Source: Nitrososphaerota archaeon (GTDB taxonomy: Archaea; Thermoproteota; Nitrososphaeria; Nitrososphaerales; Gagatemarchaeaceae). From it: 64,000 nucleotides of DNA. Of the stretch, positions 35,170 through 43,344 are shown piece after piece (the first letter of the stretch is position 1; every line of letters starts with the position of its first letter). The stretch covers positions 508,723 through 572,722 of the forward strand of contig JAPCJH010000002.1 in NCBI GenBank assembly GCA_027887045.1. The letters are read 5' to 3'. Both the position numbers and the translations under genes were made by a program. The notes beneath the pieces were generated by a model. The model was not told the DNA's origin. It ran no database searches and worked only from the letters and a program-made list of their open reading frames with translations.

Positions 35170-35553
35170 CTATTTCTGCGAGTCTTGCCAGAGCCCTACG
35201 ACGTTTCCTTCGGAGTCTTTGAAGTACGCTGTCCAGCCCATGTTGGGGATTTCGCTTTTCTTCCCCTCGGCTTTTCCACCTAGTCTCTTGACGGTTTCAA
35301 GAGTCTTGTCGATGTTGTCCACTCTGATGGTGAAGACTGGAGCCCTGAGAGGTCCTTCTCTCTTCCCCAGCCCGCCGTTGATCGCCCCTGGAGACGTGGG
35401 TCGCCCTTCTTGGTCGCTTGGTGTCGTGCCCACCATGTAGTACTCCATCCCTGGGTACTGGTTGATTTGCCATCCGAAAGCCTTGTTGTAGAACTCCTGC
35501 GCGCGCTTTACGTTGTCTGCAGGAATCTCGAAGTGTACTACACTTCCGCTCAT
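35170..35553 (-). CDS. VOC-family (glyoxalase-like) protein
   Basis: A 127-residue single VOC domain. SVVHFEIPADNVKRAQEFY and AFGWQINQYPG start the fold; GLGKREGPLRAPVFTIRVDN and GGKAEGKKSEIPNMGWTAYF, then FKDSEGNVVGLWQ complete the two beta-alpha-beta-beta-beta modules. Start is ATG at 35553: TTAAATATGG centred at 35580 lies 27 nt upstream, giving a leaderless start. Metal ligands vary in this family, so the reaction is not predictable. A related broken gene lies at 40176-40567. Confidence 0.88.
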   Translation of the reverse strand: MSGSVVHFEIPADNVKRAQEFYNKAFGWQINQYPGMEYYMVGTTPSDQEGRPTSPGAINGGLGKREGPLRAPVFTIRVDNIDKTLETVKRLGGKAEGKKSEIPNMGWTAYFKDSEGNVVGLWQDSQK

Positions 35554-35730
35554 GGGCACGCTTTCAAGTTCGTCCATATTTAAGGCGAGTAGGGAGCGGA
35601 AGTATAGCATTGGTGTCCTATGAAGGTGCTGACCTCTCGCTTCAAATCCCAGCAGTGTGCCCGACGACAATGTCTTCGTGGACCGGGTCGCTTAAGCGCG
35701 AAACCCGTGTGAGTGGTGAAACCGAATATC

Positions 35731-35946
35731 ATGACAAGCCAAGAAAAATTGCCTTCTTGGTTTAACCCGCCAGGACGGGTGTCACAGGCAGAGGTGAATG
35801 ACAAAATGACAGAAGCATATTGCGTCAAGTGCAAGGCAAAGAGACAAGTCTCCGGAGCACGCAGCGTCACTTTCAAGAATGGAAGGCACGCCGTACAAGG
35901 GACCTGCCCCGTCTGCACAACCAAGCTATTCAGAATAGGTGGTTAG
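35731..35946 (+). CDS. DUF5679-like zinc-binding protein
   Basis: A 71-residue protein with EAYCVKCKAKRQVSG and later TVQGTCPVCTTKLFRIGG-type sequence (GTCPVCTTKLFRIG), which is the DUF5679 pattern of two CxxC pairs with a basic stretch between. I chose ATG at 35731 (frame open to 35713 GTG) because GGTGA 11 nt upstream fits a ribosome-binding site. Function unknown, probably nucleic acid or protein binding. Confidence 0.75.
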   Translation: MTSQEKLPSWFNPPGRVSQAEVNDKMTEAYCVKCKAKRQVSGARSVTFKNGRHAVQGTCPVCTTKLFRIGG

Positions 35947-36266
35947 TCGGATAGAGCTTGCCCCTTCAGCGGGGTGAGCTTCAGTCTGATACGCCACTTG
36001 GATTAGGTGTCTCTCTATGTCCCCCGAGGAAATGGGCGAGTGAGTTCAGAGCGCTAGCAGCGCTCCAGTTTCCTCCTCGCCAAATATTACTCTCCTACAA
36101 CAAATTACGTTAATGCCGATTGCGCGCTAGCAGGGATAAAGCGCATCACATAGAAAATTGAACCTTCACGACAGTGTCGTTTCGCCAATGATTCGGCGGA
36201 AGCCTGCTAGTTGGGAAGGGCTGGGGCTCCAAAGGCATAAATTACGTCATTCGTCCGAGGCCTCGT
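35947..36266. other. intergenic stretch before the KaiC-like operon
   Basis: About 320 bases with no convincing gene. Two inverted words GCGCTAGCAGCGC-like occur at about 36048-36062. A TATA-like GCATAAATT at about 36234-36242 lies some 28 nt before the next start. Confidence 0.4.
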
Positions 36267-37034
36267 ATGGCTTCTCGTGAGGAGAAATCTGGAAGTTCAG
36301 GCTCAGCGGGCAAACTTGGTTCTGGAATTCAAGGCCTTGATGTGCTGCTTGAAGGTGGGTTCAACGCTGGCAGGGTAGTCCTGGTCTTGGGAGAGCCAGG
36401 AACCGGTAAGACGATTCTGTGTTCCCAGTTTCTCCACTATGGAGTAACGCAGAAAGACGAGAAGGGGGTCTTCATAGGAATCAACGAATCAAAATCCAGA
36501 TTCTTGAGCGAAATGCTTGAGCTTGGGATGGACTTCGCGAAGCTCGAGAAAGATGGGAAGTTTGCCTACGTCGATGCTACGGAAGTAAGACGAATACCGG
36601 AGCAGGCCAGAGTCGGAAGGATCCCAGTGGGTGGGAGGGAACTCGGCATTGTAAACCTGATGGATTTGATCCAAGAAGCAATTGAGAAGGTTTCTCCGAA
36701 ACGCGTGGTCGTCGATTCAATCTCTGATCTGATCTTTCGCTTCCCGAGGATCGAGGAGCGAAGGCCGGTCGTCCTTGATATTGTGGAGGCTCTCGAAGCA
36801 ACTGGAGCTACAAGTCTCCTGACGAGTGAGCTTCTTTCCACGGGAGAGAGTAGGACGCTTCAGCCCGAGGAGTACCTCGCTGAAGGGGTCATAATTCTTA
36901 GACAGTTGCGAAAGGGGATTAGAGGGATTCAGATACTGAAGATGAGAGGATCGAAGATCGACACGCGGCCAAGGCCCTACGCAATCAGAGACAAAGGCAT
37001 CGAGGTCTACGCCACCGAGGAACTCTACGAATAA
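36267..37034 (+). CDS. single-domain KaiC-like ATPase
   Basis: A 255-residue RecA-fold protein of the KaiC family. Walker A GEPGTGKTILC, Walker B VVVDSISDLIF and GIQGLDVLLEGGFNAGRVVLVLG are diagnostic, while only one domain is present, as in most archaeal KaiC-like proteins. Such proteins sense or transmit signals by ATP-dependent changes in assembly; the circadian role of cyanobacterial KaiC does not transfer. The next gene follows after 12 nt, so the two are co-transcribed. Confidence 0.92.
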   Translation: MASREEKSGSSGSAGKLGSGIQGLDVLLEGGFNAGRVVLVLGEPGTGKTILCSQFLHYGVTQKDEKGVFIGINESKSRFLSEMLELGMDFAKLEKDGKFAYVDATEVRRIPEQARVGRIPVGGRELGIVNLMDLIQEAIEKVSPKRVVVDSISDLIFRFPRIEERRPVVLDIVEALEATGATSLLTSELLSTGESRTLQPEEYLAEGVIILRQLRKGIRGIQILKMRGSKIDTRPRPYAIRDKGIEVYATEELYE

Positions 37035-37046
37035 ACGTGAAGGGAA

Positions 37047-37826
37047 ATGTCCGCTCCCGAGTCATCCGGGGTTCCCCAGCAGGTCATCGACGTCCTGAAC
37101 AATTCCAAGATTGGATATCTCTCTGTGACTTCCAAGAAGGGCGAACTCTTCAGTTATCCGGTAGCATTCCACTACGCAAACGAGCGAATCTATTTCATGA
37201 CTCCGGTTAGCGCGGCGAAATACAAATTTGTCAAGGCTAACCCCGTCGTGTCCTTCATCGTAGACAACCGAGAGTTTACGACAAACGCGTGCGGTGCAAT
37301 GATTCAGGGGAGGGCTAAAGCGTTCAGCTTGGGTGGGATGTTTGCGTCGATCATTAACGTGGGACCGAAGATGGCAAAGTTTGCAAAGAAATATCCGGGG
37401 ATGTTCACCTTTTACGCTCGAGGGAAGGGGTTACCCGATGAGAGGAAGCTGTACAAGTACAGGCTCATCAGGGTCGACCCGGTTAAAATCCTGTACTGGA
37501 CAGGTTACGTCTTCGGGAAGTACGTCCCGAGGAAGGCCGCCTCCAAGAAAGATGAGATGACTGGGCTACCGAAGGGGGAATCCAGTATTGACGCCGTCGG
37601 GACCTTGATCGAGTCGGCAGACCAGGAACTCCCGGAGAACGAATTCTCGATTGACAGCGATTGGCTATCCGAGTTGAGTTCAGCAGCCGCGAAGGGGATT
37701 GTCTCGCAGAGCGAGCGGTTGGTGATCGCGGGCCTCAGGGGGGAGAGCGAAAAGGGAGGGAAGGTGTCAAGTGGTGAAAAGAAGCTCCTGGAGAAGTGGA
37801 AATCCTCAGGAAAACGTCAGGACTGA
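37047..37826 (+). CDS. flavin-binding split-barrel (PNPOx-like) protein with C-terminal extension
   Basis: A 259-residue protein. Residues 1-155 form a pyridoxamine phosphate oxidase-like split barrel (IGYLSVTSKKGELFSYPVAF, ERIYFMTPVSAAKYKFVKAN, VVSFIVDNREFT, GAMIQGRAKAFS), able to bind FMN or F420. The extension (residues 165-259) is charged and helical with no hits I recognise. It is 12 nt after the KaiC-like ATPase, which suggests a redox-linked partner of that signalling ATPase. The barrel resembles the F420/heme-utilising pyridoxamine oxidase-like group more than true PdxH. Confidence 0.78.
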   Translation: MSAPESSGVPQQVIDVLNNSKIGYLSVTSKKGELFSYPVAFHYANERIYFMTPVSAAKYKFVKANPVVSFIVDNREFTTNACGAMIQGRAKAFSLGGMFASIINVGPKMAKFAKKYPGMFTFYARGKGLPDERKLYKYRLIRVDPVKILYWTGYVFGKYVPRKAASKKDEMTGLPKGESSIDAVGTLIESADQELPENEFSIDSDWLSELSSAAAKGIVSQSERLVIAGLRGESEKGGKVSSGEKKLLEKWKSSGKRQD

Positions 37827-37910
37827 CGCTTTATCGAAAGGAGAATTTTCCAGTTCGCGTGTGCGGGGACTTAGACGCTTCCCAACCTTCCTTTTGAAAA
37901 TTCCGAGCCT

Positions 37911-38412
37911 TTACAGGGTCTTGCCACAGTTCGGACAGAATCTTGCGTCCTGAGCTACAGGCTTCCCACAATTCGGACAGAACATGCTCCTGGAGAAGGT
38001 CGTCTGAGGTTGCAACGCTCCAGGAGTTACTTGCGATATCGGAACAGAGTGTTGAGACCGCATCGTTTCGATCGGCTGCCAGACCATTGCAAGGATTCCT
38101 CCCACCAAGCCTAGAAGGAACCCGATGAAAGCGCCCCCGAACGCGCCTACCCAGCTGAGGCAGGAAAAAATGATGATTGCGATTCCCCAACCGACGTGTT
38201 GTTGTGGGTTCGCTCGGAACATGAAAGCGCTGACTATCATCAATGCTCCCCAGAGGACGCCTAGGAGCCCGAAGATTCCGCCGATTCCGAACAGAAAGAA
38301 CTTGAGAAGCGCCCACCACTGCAACGACCAACCCGAAGAGCAGGACCAAGATGCCACCCGCTAGCGAAAGCCCGAACGCGGCGGTCGGCGTCTCTTCGCG
38401 GGAGCTATTCAA
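37911..38412 (-). CDS. membrane protein with C-terminal zinc ribbon, frameshifted
   Basis: Two frames together give about 166 residues: three to four transmembrane helices (GLSLAGGILVLLFGLVVAVV, then FFLFGIGGIFGLLGVLWGAL, VGWGIAIIIFSCLSWVGAF, GFLLGLVGGILAMVW) and a C-terminal double CxxC ribbon (FCPNCGKPVAQDARFCPNCG). The frames join if one G is removed from GGG (plus-strand CCC at 38312-38314), giving VVALLKFFLF. An insertion in a homopolymer is the simplest explanation. Zinc-ribbon-plus-helices proteins are common in archaea; role unknown. Confidence 0.7.
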
Positions 38413-38522
38413 ATGATGCTAAACAGAGTAGGATTCTATTTAACGACTTATGGCAAAGCCCTCCCGTGACCAAATACGCCGGATCTTGCAAGACTAGTAA
38501 ATTGAGCGCCGCAATAGTTCCG

Positions 38523-38996
38523 TTATTTACTGGGACGCTCTAATTTCTTGATAGGGAATTGAATTTCTGTGTTCTTCCAGGCCCTTCCACTAGACCACGG
38601 GCTCCCGCTGTAAACTTCCCTCGTACTCCCGACGCTTTCATATTTTCCATCCTTCTTTCTCCATCTTAACCAGTCAGATATTCCGTGGTAGACGAGTCTG
38701 GCAGCAAACTGGTCAGGATCAAACTTCACGCTCGCGACAAGCTGCTTCGGGAGGGTCTTTACGCGAATCTTCCCGTGTGACCTAGGCCTTCCTCTGACCT
38801 CCAAGCAGGCCTCCCAGTGCCTCTCGCTCGGTTCATTAAAAATCCATTTTCCCGTTCGAATCTTCTTTTCTCTAGCCCACTTCACGAGCTGGTCAAATTC
38901 TGGTCTGAGGATGTCCTGGCCAGGGTATTCCCCTCGATATGACAAAGAAGCAACGGTGTAGCTCGGCGCGGTCTTGACTCGTATGTCAACTACCAA
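38523..38996 (-). CDS. GyrI-like effector-binding protein
   Basis: A 157-residue single-domain protein with AraC/GyrI-like motifs: VKTAPSYTVASLSYRGEYPG at the start, EFDQLVKWAREKKIR as the helix, and SERHWEACLEVRGRP and KTLPKQLVASVKFDPDQF for the repeated half. Such domains bind small hydrophobic drugs or inhibit gyrase. No HTH is attached, so it is a free-standing binder. It follows a short AT-rich gap and is unlinked to the gene before it. Confidence 0.75.
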   Translation of the reverse strand: MVVDIRVKTAPSYTVASLSYRGEYPGQDILRPEFDQLVKWAREKKIRTGKWIFNEPSERHWEACLEVRGRPRSHGKIRVKTLPKQLVASVKFDPDQFAARLVYHGISDWLRWRKKDGKYESVGSTREVYSGSPWSSGRAWKNTEIQFPIKKLERPSK

Positions 38997-39223
38997 GCAG
39001 ATTTAGAACCGGCGGGTGGGTGTATTATTCTTTGTGCCTCAGGATGCGCTCACCAGATCGCGGGCTGTCCATTGTGCCGACACAGTTTTCTGAAACAAAA
39101 GCCGACAAGCCCTCCGTCATTTTTGCGATAATGGATGTACTATCGTCGCGTTGACCAGTTCGGTGATTGAGGTAAAAAGGGAGGGATGGTTGGGAACTTC
39201 CCCCACCTATCTCATTGCCGACT

Positions 39224-39514
39224 CTATGGAAGTTTGCCGATCACTGTGGCTGCCGCCTCTTCTGGCCATGCCCTCATGGTCGTCGAGCGGACGTTGCCCT
39301 GGGTACCGAGTGCCAGCCCAAACTCGAAAGCGACTTCGTCCGAGGGTAATTCAGCCACCCCTACGACGTCGTATTTTCCCAACGTGTACCAGAGCCATAG
39401 TTTCCCTCCGTGGTCCTCGGCCCACTTCCTAGCGGCCGCAGCTCGCTTCGGCGATTCCTTCGCGGCGCGGATGCCTTGGTCGGTCCACTTCAACAGTACA
39501 ACAAAGTGAGGCAC
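39224..39514 (-). CDS. GYD-domain protein
   Basis: A 96-residue ferredoxin-like fold protein: FVVLLKWTDQGIRAAKESP is the first strand, WYTLGKYDVVGVAELPSDEVAFEFGLALGTQGNV is the characteristic GYD-like region (here GKYDVV), and MRAWPEEAAATVI ends it. The family is small and uncharacterised, with a dimeric alpha/beta barrel. No signal peptide. It lies in a run of small stand-alone domains. Confidence 0.85.
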   Translation of the reverse strand: MPHFVVLLKWTDQGIRAAKESPKRAAAARKWAEDHGGKLWLWYTLGKYDVVGVAELPSDEVAFEFGLALGTQGNVRSTTMRAWPEEAAATVIGKLP

Positions 39515-39712
39515 GGGTCGGCTTGGTGAGGTTCAGTATTTAGCCCTGCGCCGCAGGGATCTTCTAGTAATTCAAGGTCGGAAGGAATAAGCTATCTAGC
39601 CTCAAGTGTGATTTCGGTGGACTGGAATCGCAGGGCCCTCGAACTGAGGCTTAAGAGGCATCGAATCGCGGTTGTGTCGTCTCAAAAAGGAAATGGAGGC
39701 TACCGTCAGGGT

Positions 39713-40057
39713 TCAGTAGCCGAACCAAGCGATTTGTGCCGGCGGGGCTCCCGATGGAGGCGAGGAGAAATCGATCCCTGTAATCTCTTTCAGCTGGTTT
39801 CTGAGCAACACTTCGAACGGATCTTTAGAGATGGCGAAATCCCCGAACGCCTTCCCCACGTCCTGTGCTTCGATGTACATCAGCAGCCAATCGCCTTGTG
39901 ACGAAGACTGCAGGAACCATCCTTCCTTCTTGATGCCCAGATGCTTCTGAGACCTTTCCAGGTCCTTCCTCATGGGACCCATTATGTCCTTCGCGAACTG
40001 CATGACGAGTTCCTTCTTTCCAGGGAGTACCGGCAGCGCTCCGCAGTAGGTCTGCAT
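39713..40057 (-). CDS. conserved hypothetical alpha/beta barrel protein
   Basis: A 114-residue protein, MQTYCGALPVLPGKKELVMQ at the start and QSSSQGDWLLMYIEAQDVGK in the middle, with a hydrophobic tail PPAQIAWFGY. The pattern resembles the DUF6176-type small dimeric alpha/beta barrel proteins. A TATA-like CAAATATACC lies 27 nt before the ATG at 40057. Function unknown. Confidence 0.65.
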   Translation of the reverse strand: MQTYCGALPVLPGKKELVMQFAKDIMGPMRKDLERSQKHLGIKKEGWFLQSSSQGDWLLMYIEAQDVGKAFGDFAISKDPFEVLLRNQLKEITGIDFSSPPSGAPPAQIAWFGY

Positions 40058-40175
40058 ACACGTTGGAGCCCGGGATAGGTATATTTGAGTTAACGACGAT
40101 TAATCAATATTAGGGAAAAACCAGAGTAGCGGAATGCTAAGATCGACCGTCGGAGGATTGAGCCGCTTGGTATTC

Positions 40176-40567
40176 TTACTTCCTGTTTCGTGACTTGCGT
40201 TTCGTGGCCCTCTTTGGCGCCGGCGGCATCCGCCCCCACAGAGCTATGACGTTCCCCTCGGGTCCGCTCCTATGAAACCCCATCCCTGTCCTGGAACCTC
40301 CTGTTTCCCCATGACTTCTCTGCCCCCAGCGCTCTTGAATTTCTCGATTGCCTTGTCAACTTGTCGACGCCGATGAAATTGCGTGGCTTGTCGTCCGGGC
40401 CCATCCTCTGGTACATCCCGCCTCTCACACTCTTCCCGCGCGGACCAGTCGAAATCAGGCATCGGGACCTTCTCGAACTTCCATCCGAAGGACTCCGTGT
40501 AGAAGCGACTAAGCCTTCCGACGTCGCTGGCTGGTATTTCGAAGTGAACGATCGTTTTTATTACCAA
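40176..40567 (-). pseudogene. VOC-family gene with three frame disruptions
   Basis: Start TTG at 40567, with a TATA-like AATAATT centred about 29 nt upstream. IKTIVHFEIPASDVGRLSRFYTES begins a VOC domain. The middle is in a second frame (GKSVRGGMYQRMGPDDKPRN, FIGVD), needing one extra base at about 40435-40441; the frame returns (VDKAIEKFKSAGGREVMG) with one missing base at about 40361; and one missing base in the GGG at 40260-40262 restores NVIALWGRM and a stop at 40176. The first two nearly cancel, so the visible frame stays open while 30 or so codons are wrong. Confidence 0.65.
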
Positions 40568-40672
40568 TAGGGAATCATCATCCAATTATTCTTACAGGTC
40601 ATTTAAGCGATCCTCTGCTCCTTTCGGGGCTCACGGCTTCTGCGATCGACTCGACCGGCCTGCGGACCAGGT

Positions 40673-40846
40673 TCAACCAAACTGACCGGAGAATGTTATT
40701 TCAGCTCCGGAGGTCAGTACGAACCAGCCGACGAAGTACGGACCTGCTGGTGTTGCTGGAAGACCCGTTATGAAGAGCGTCGCTAAAGCGTTGGGGGCAA
40801 CAGCCGGCAATTCCCAATCATGGTGCTCAAGTAGGCCGTCGCACAC
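40673..40846 (-). CDS. short open frame with leaderless-like promoter
   Basis: A 57-codon frame from GTG at 40846, ending in TGA at 40673. CTTAAA on the plus strand at 40867-40872 reads as TTTAAG on the minus strand and is about 24 nt upstream of the GTG. The peptide has a hydrophobic middle (ALATLFITGLPATPAGPYFV) ending in TFSGQFG, like a pilin or small exported subunit, but no signal peptide is clear. Not recognised. Confidence 0.35.
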   Translation of the reverse strand: MCDGLLEHHDWELPAVAPNALATLFITGLPATPAGPYFVGWFVLTSGAEITFSGQFG

Positions 40847-40898
40847 TTGCCGGAAAGGGTGTGAGGCTTAAATTGATCGAGGGTATGAGCCGTAACTA

Positions 40899-41333
40899 AT
40901 GAGCAGCCTGCGAGCGAGATTCGCAGAGGTTTCGGTGAGCAAAGAACAGCTGCCGCCCATATTCATCACGCTTGGAATGAAACTCGTGAAGGTTGGCAAG
41001 GGCCGTGCGACAATCACGATGGATGTTGGCAAAAAATTCCACAATCCAATGGGAACTGTTCACGGCGGTGTAATCACAGACCTCGCGGATGCTGCGATGG
41101 GAGTCGCCGTCATAAGCACCTTGGAGGAGAAAGAGGCCTTCACCACTCTGGAGCTGAAGATGAACTTCCTTCGACCGGTGTATGCAGGGAAACTTACGGC
41201 TGAGGGCAAGGTCGTCCATCGAGGGAAGACAATCGTCCTGGTTGAATCGGTAGTCATCAATGAGAATCGGAAGGCTGTCGCGAGGGGTGTCGCAACACAG
41301 ATGATACTGAAGGCGAGGCCGACCCCTTCTTAG
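40899..41333 (+). CDS. hotdog-fold thioesterase (PaaI-like)
   Basis: A 144-residue hotdog domain. NPMGTVHGGVITDLADAAMG is the signature helix with the HGG turn, MDVGKKFHN precedes it, and LELKMNFLRPVYAGKLTAEGKVVHRGKTIVLVE is the central beta sheet. The family hydrolyses acyl-CoA or aromatic acyl-CoA esters. A TATA-like CTTAAATTG at about 40867-40875 is 27 nt upstream. No CoA-pathway genes are adjacent. Confidence 0.9.
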   Translation: MSSLRARFAEVSVSKEQLPPIFITLGMKLVKVGKGRATITMDVGKKFHNPMGTVHGGVITDLADAAMGVAVISTLEEKEAFTTLELKMNFLRPVYAGKLTAEGKVVHRGKTIVLVESVVINENRKAVARGVATQMILKARPTPS

Positions 41334-41545
41334 ACCTAGCCGCCTTAAACTAGCTTTCCTTTGATTCCTTCTACTTGATAAAAGGTTAACGGAGAACTGT
41401 TATCGTTCACTGTAATGTTTAACATTGGAGACCCCAAAACGATTTTATCTTGTGCATGGTGGAAAGATTCGCAAACCCTTCGAATCTTCTGTGTCTGTAA
41501 TCTAATTCTGTCAGACTGTTCAAAAATGTAGGCTTAATTGCAGAC

Positions 41546-42541
41546 GTGGATACCGTGAATACGATGAAATGCAAAGGGAGCAGATTGGTACCTCTCACCG
41601 TGCTCGCACTCATACTAACATCTGTAGCACCGCTGGCGTTCGCGTCAACGCTCACGGTGAACCTTAATACAAAGGCAAAAATCGCCGTAGTAACGAGTGT
41701 TAGCACCACAAAGATAGTGCTCGCCTATCCGGCTGGGTCGAGCATGTCAGGCTATCTGAAAGAATACAATTCATCTATCGCGCTGAAAGGCAGCTTCAAA
41801 GGGGGGAGCGATGGCGTCAACCAGTTGCAGACCCACTTCGACGACGAGGACAATAGGGCCAGCATCCAAAACATGACGGTCGCGTTCAACTATTCGGCCA
41901 AAGGCAACGCGACGGCGCTCGTAGTCAACAAAGAAACGGACATCACCGCATGGGTTTCCGGCGTCTTTAACGTCACAAACGGGAAAGTCACAGCCGATCT
42001 GGGGTGGAGATCGTTCTCCGTGCCTGGTGAAATGAACCTTAACCTTGAGGAGCATCATGTCGACGTCAATCTCGTGGGTTCTGCGATGACGGAGAGTCTC
42101 GGAGCACGCGTTTCTGTATTGGGCATCCTGACGGGCATGTTCGGGGGTGCATACGTTTGGCAGAGACCCACTATCAACTTCTCGAGCCTAAACTCGCCTC
42201 TCAGCACGTGGACGAGAAACTACAACTCTTTGACGAACACAACCACGTTCTCCAAGACGGTTTCGGGTCAGTCGACCTTCACCGCCTCGGTCTCGAACAA
42301 CGGCCAGAGATACTCAATTTCGGCGGTTTCAGACCCGTCGGCAGCAATCTCAACTCAGGGCTATGCCGTGGCGTCTGGTAATTCACTCACAATTCAGAGC
42401 ACACCAATTCTACTGTCGCCAGTGGTGTGGGCTTCCGTCGCTGTGGGGATCGGAGTCCTCGGGGGCATCGCCTACGCGCTCATCCGTTCAAGAAGGAGCA
42501 CACGACAAAAGTCGTTCACCCTGCCAGCCTCCCCCGCGTAG
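41546..42541 (+). CDS. exported and membrane-anchored surface protein
   Basis: A 331-residue protein. An N-terminal signal helix (LVPLTVLALILTSVAPLAFA) precedes an Asn/Ser/Thr-rich exported domain of about 240 residues, then a C-terminal transmembrane helix (VVWASVAVGIGVLGGIAYALI) and a basic tail RSRRSTR. The topology places the domain on the outside. ATG at 41564, six codons later, is an equal start (MKCKGSRLVPL). The domain is beta-rich without recognisable motifs. Confidence 0.68.
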   Translation: MDTVNTMKCKGSRLVPLTVLALILTSVAPLAFASTLTVNLNTKAKIAVVTSVSTTKIVLAYPAGSSMSGYLKEYNSSIALKGSFKGGSDGVNQLQTHFDDEDNRASIQNMTVAFNYSAKGNATALVVNKETDITAWVSGVFNVTNGKVTADLGWRSFSVPGEMNLNLEEHHVDVNLVGSAMTESLGARVSVLGILTGMFGGAYVWQRPTINFSSLNSPLSTWTRNYNSLTNTTTFSKTVSGQSTFTASVSNNGQRYSISAVSDPSAAISTQGYAVASGNSLTIQSTPILLSPVVWASVAVGIGVLGGIAYALIRSRRSTRQKSFTLPASPA

Positions 42542-42658
42542 AATTCGAAAGAGCCCCAGCGGCTGCTTACTCTTTTTCTTGTCAACATGGATTTCTCCTT
42601 AACCAATGGGGTAATCCCTGAGTTCTCGGGCCGAAGCTGTTGGGCCTAGATTCCGAAC

Positions 42659-43036
42659 TTAGTTTTGATTGTAGGCGACTCTGCGTGGGTGTTGAACTTC
42701 GAGGACTTTCAGGAGCGAGAGGTTCTCAAGTTCAGCCGGTGCCATTACCCTCATCCGGTATTGCATCGCCAATCTCTTGGCTTCCTCCGTTGGCTTCCCC
42801 ACGAGGCAGACCACGCTGACCGAAACGCTCGTATCCAGCTTTTTGGCATAACTGCGAAGAACTTCGATGCTCCCCACGTTCTCGTAGAAGTCGAACGCAT
42901 ATGATTGACCCTCGTCGGTTGCCAAGAAACTGAACCTATGGTCAATTCCAGAGGCTCCCCTTGCGAGAGCTGGCTTGATAACGTCCCAACCCAACCTTGT
43001 CGCACTTATCTCGAGGGTTAGGATTTCGAAGTACAA
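42659..43036 (-). CDS. hypothetical protein
   Basis: A 125-residue soluble protein. The central part (ASGIDHRFSFLATDEGQSYA, FDFYENVGSIEVLRSYAKKLD) alternates short strands and a helix in a way that recalls the Mrr/PD-(D/E)XK nuclease fold, and the end EEAKRLAMQYRMRVMAPAEL resembles a closing helix of that fold. The link is weak. Start is TTG at 43036 with a TATA-like CTTAATTACT 26 nt upstream. Confidence 0.55.
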   Translation of the reverse strand: MYFEILTLEISATRLGWDVIKPALARGASGIDHRFSFLATDEGQSYAFDFYENVGSIEVLRSYAKKLDTSVSVSVVCLVGKPTEEAKRLAMQYRMRVMAPAELENLSLLKVLEVQHPRRVAYNQN

Positions 43037-43344
43037 CGGATACCTGCTCGAAGACGAAGTAATTAAGGTCTAGGTAGCGATTAGAGAAAAGTAAGATGTG
43101 CATACTCCCTTCTCAAGGGGAACAATCTCGAAGGCCCGAACTCTCGCTAACTCATGAGCCAGCTACTTACGAGCAAGAGAGCCAGAGCAAGCACAGACGT
43201 TACAATCTCCTCTCGCCTGGTAAGAGAGCGACTGGCTGACATTACTCCTAGATTGTCCGACGGGACTCTAAAAGAATTAGGAACTGACAATCAATATTTC
43301 AGATGAATTTTCTGCTGAAAACCTAAGTGCAAGTTGCAGTCTGA
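43037..43344. other. intergenic stretch
   Basis: Only the promoter of the preceding gene near 43057-43067 is clear. A short 46-codon plus-strand frame from 43096 looks unconvincing. It may hold the leader of the downstream large protein. Confidence 0.35.

Noticed and set aside
36267-37034. KaiC-like gene as a circadian clock component
   Set aside because: Only one KaiC domain and no KaiA or KaiB gene; single-domain KaiC-like ATPases are widespread in archaea.
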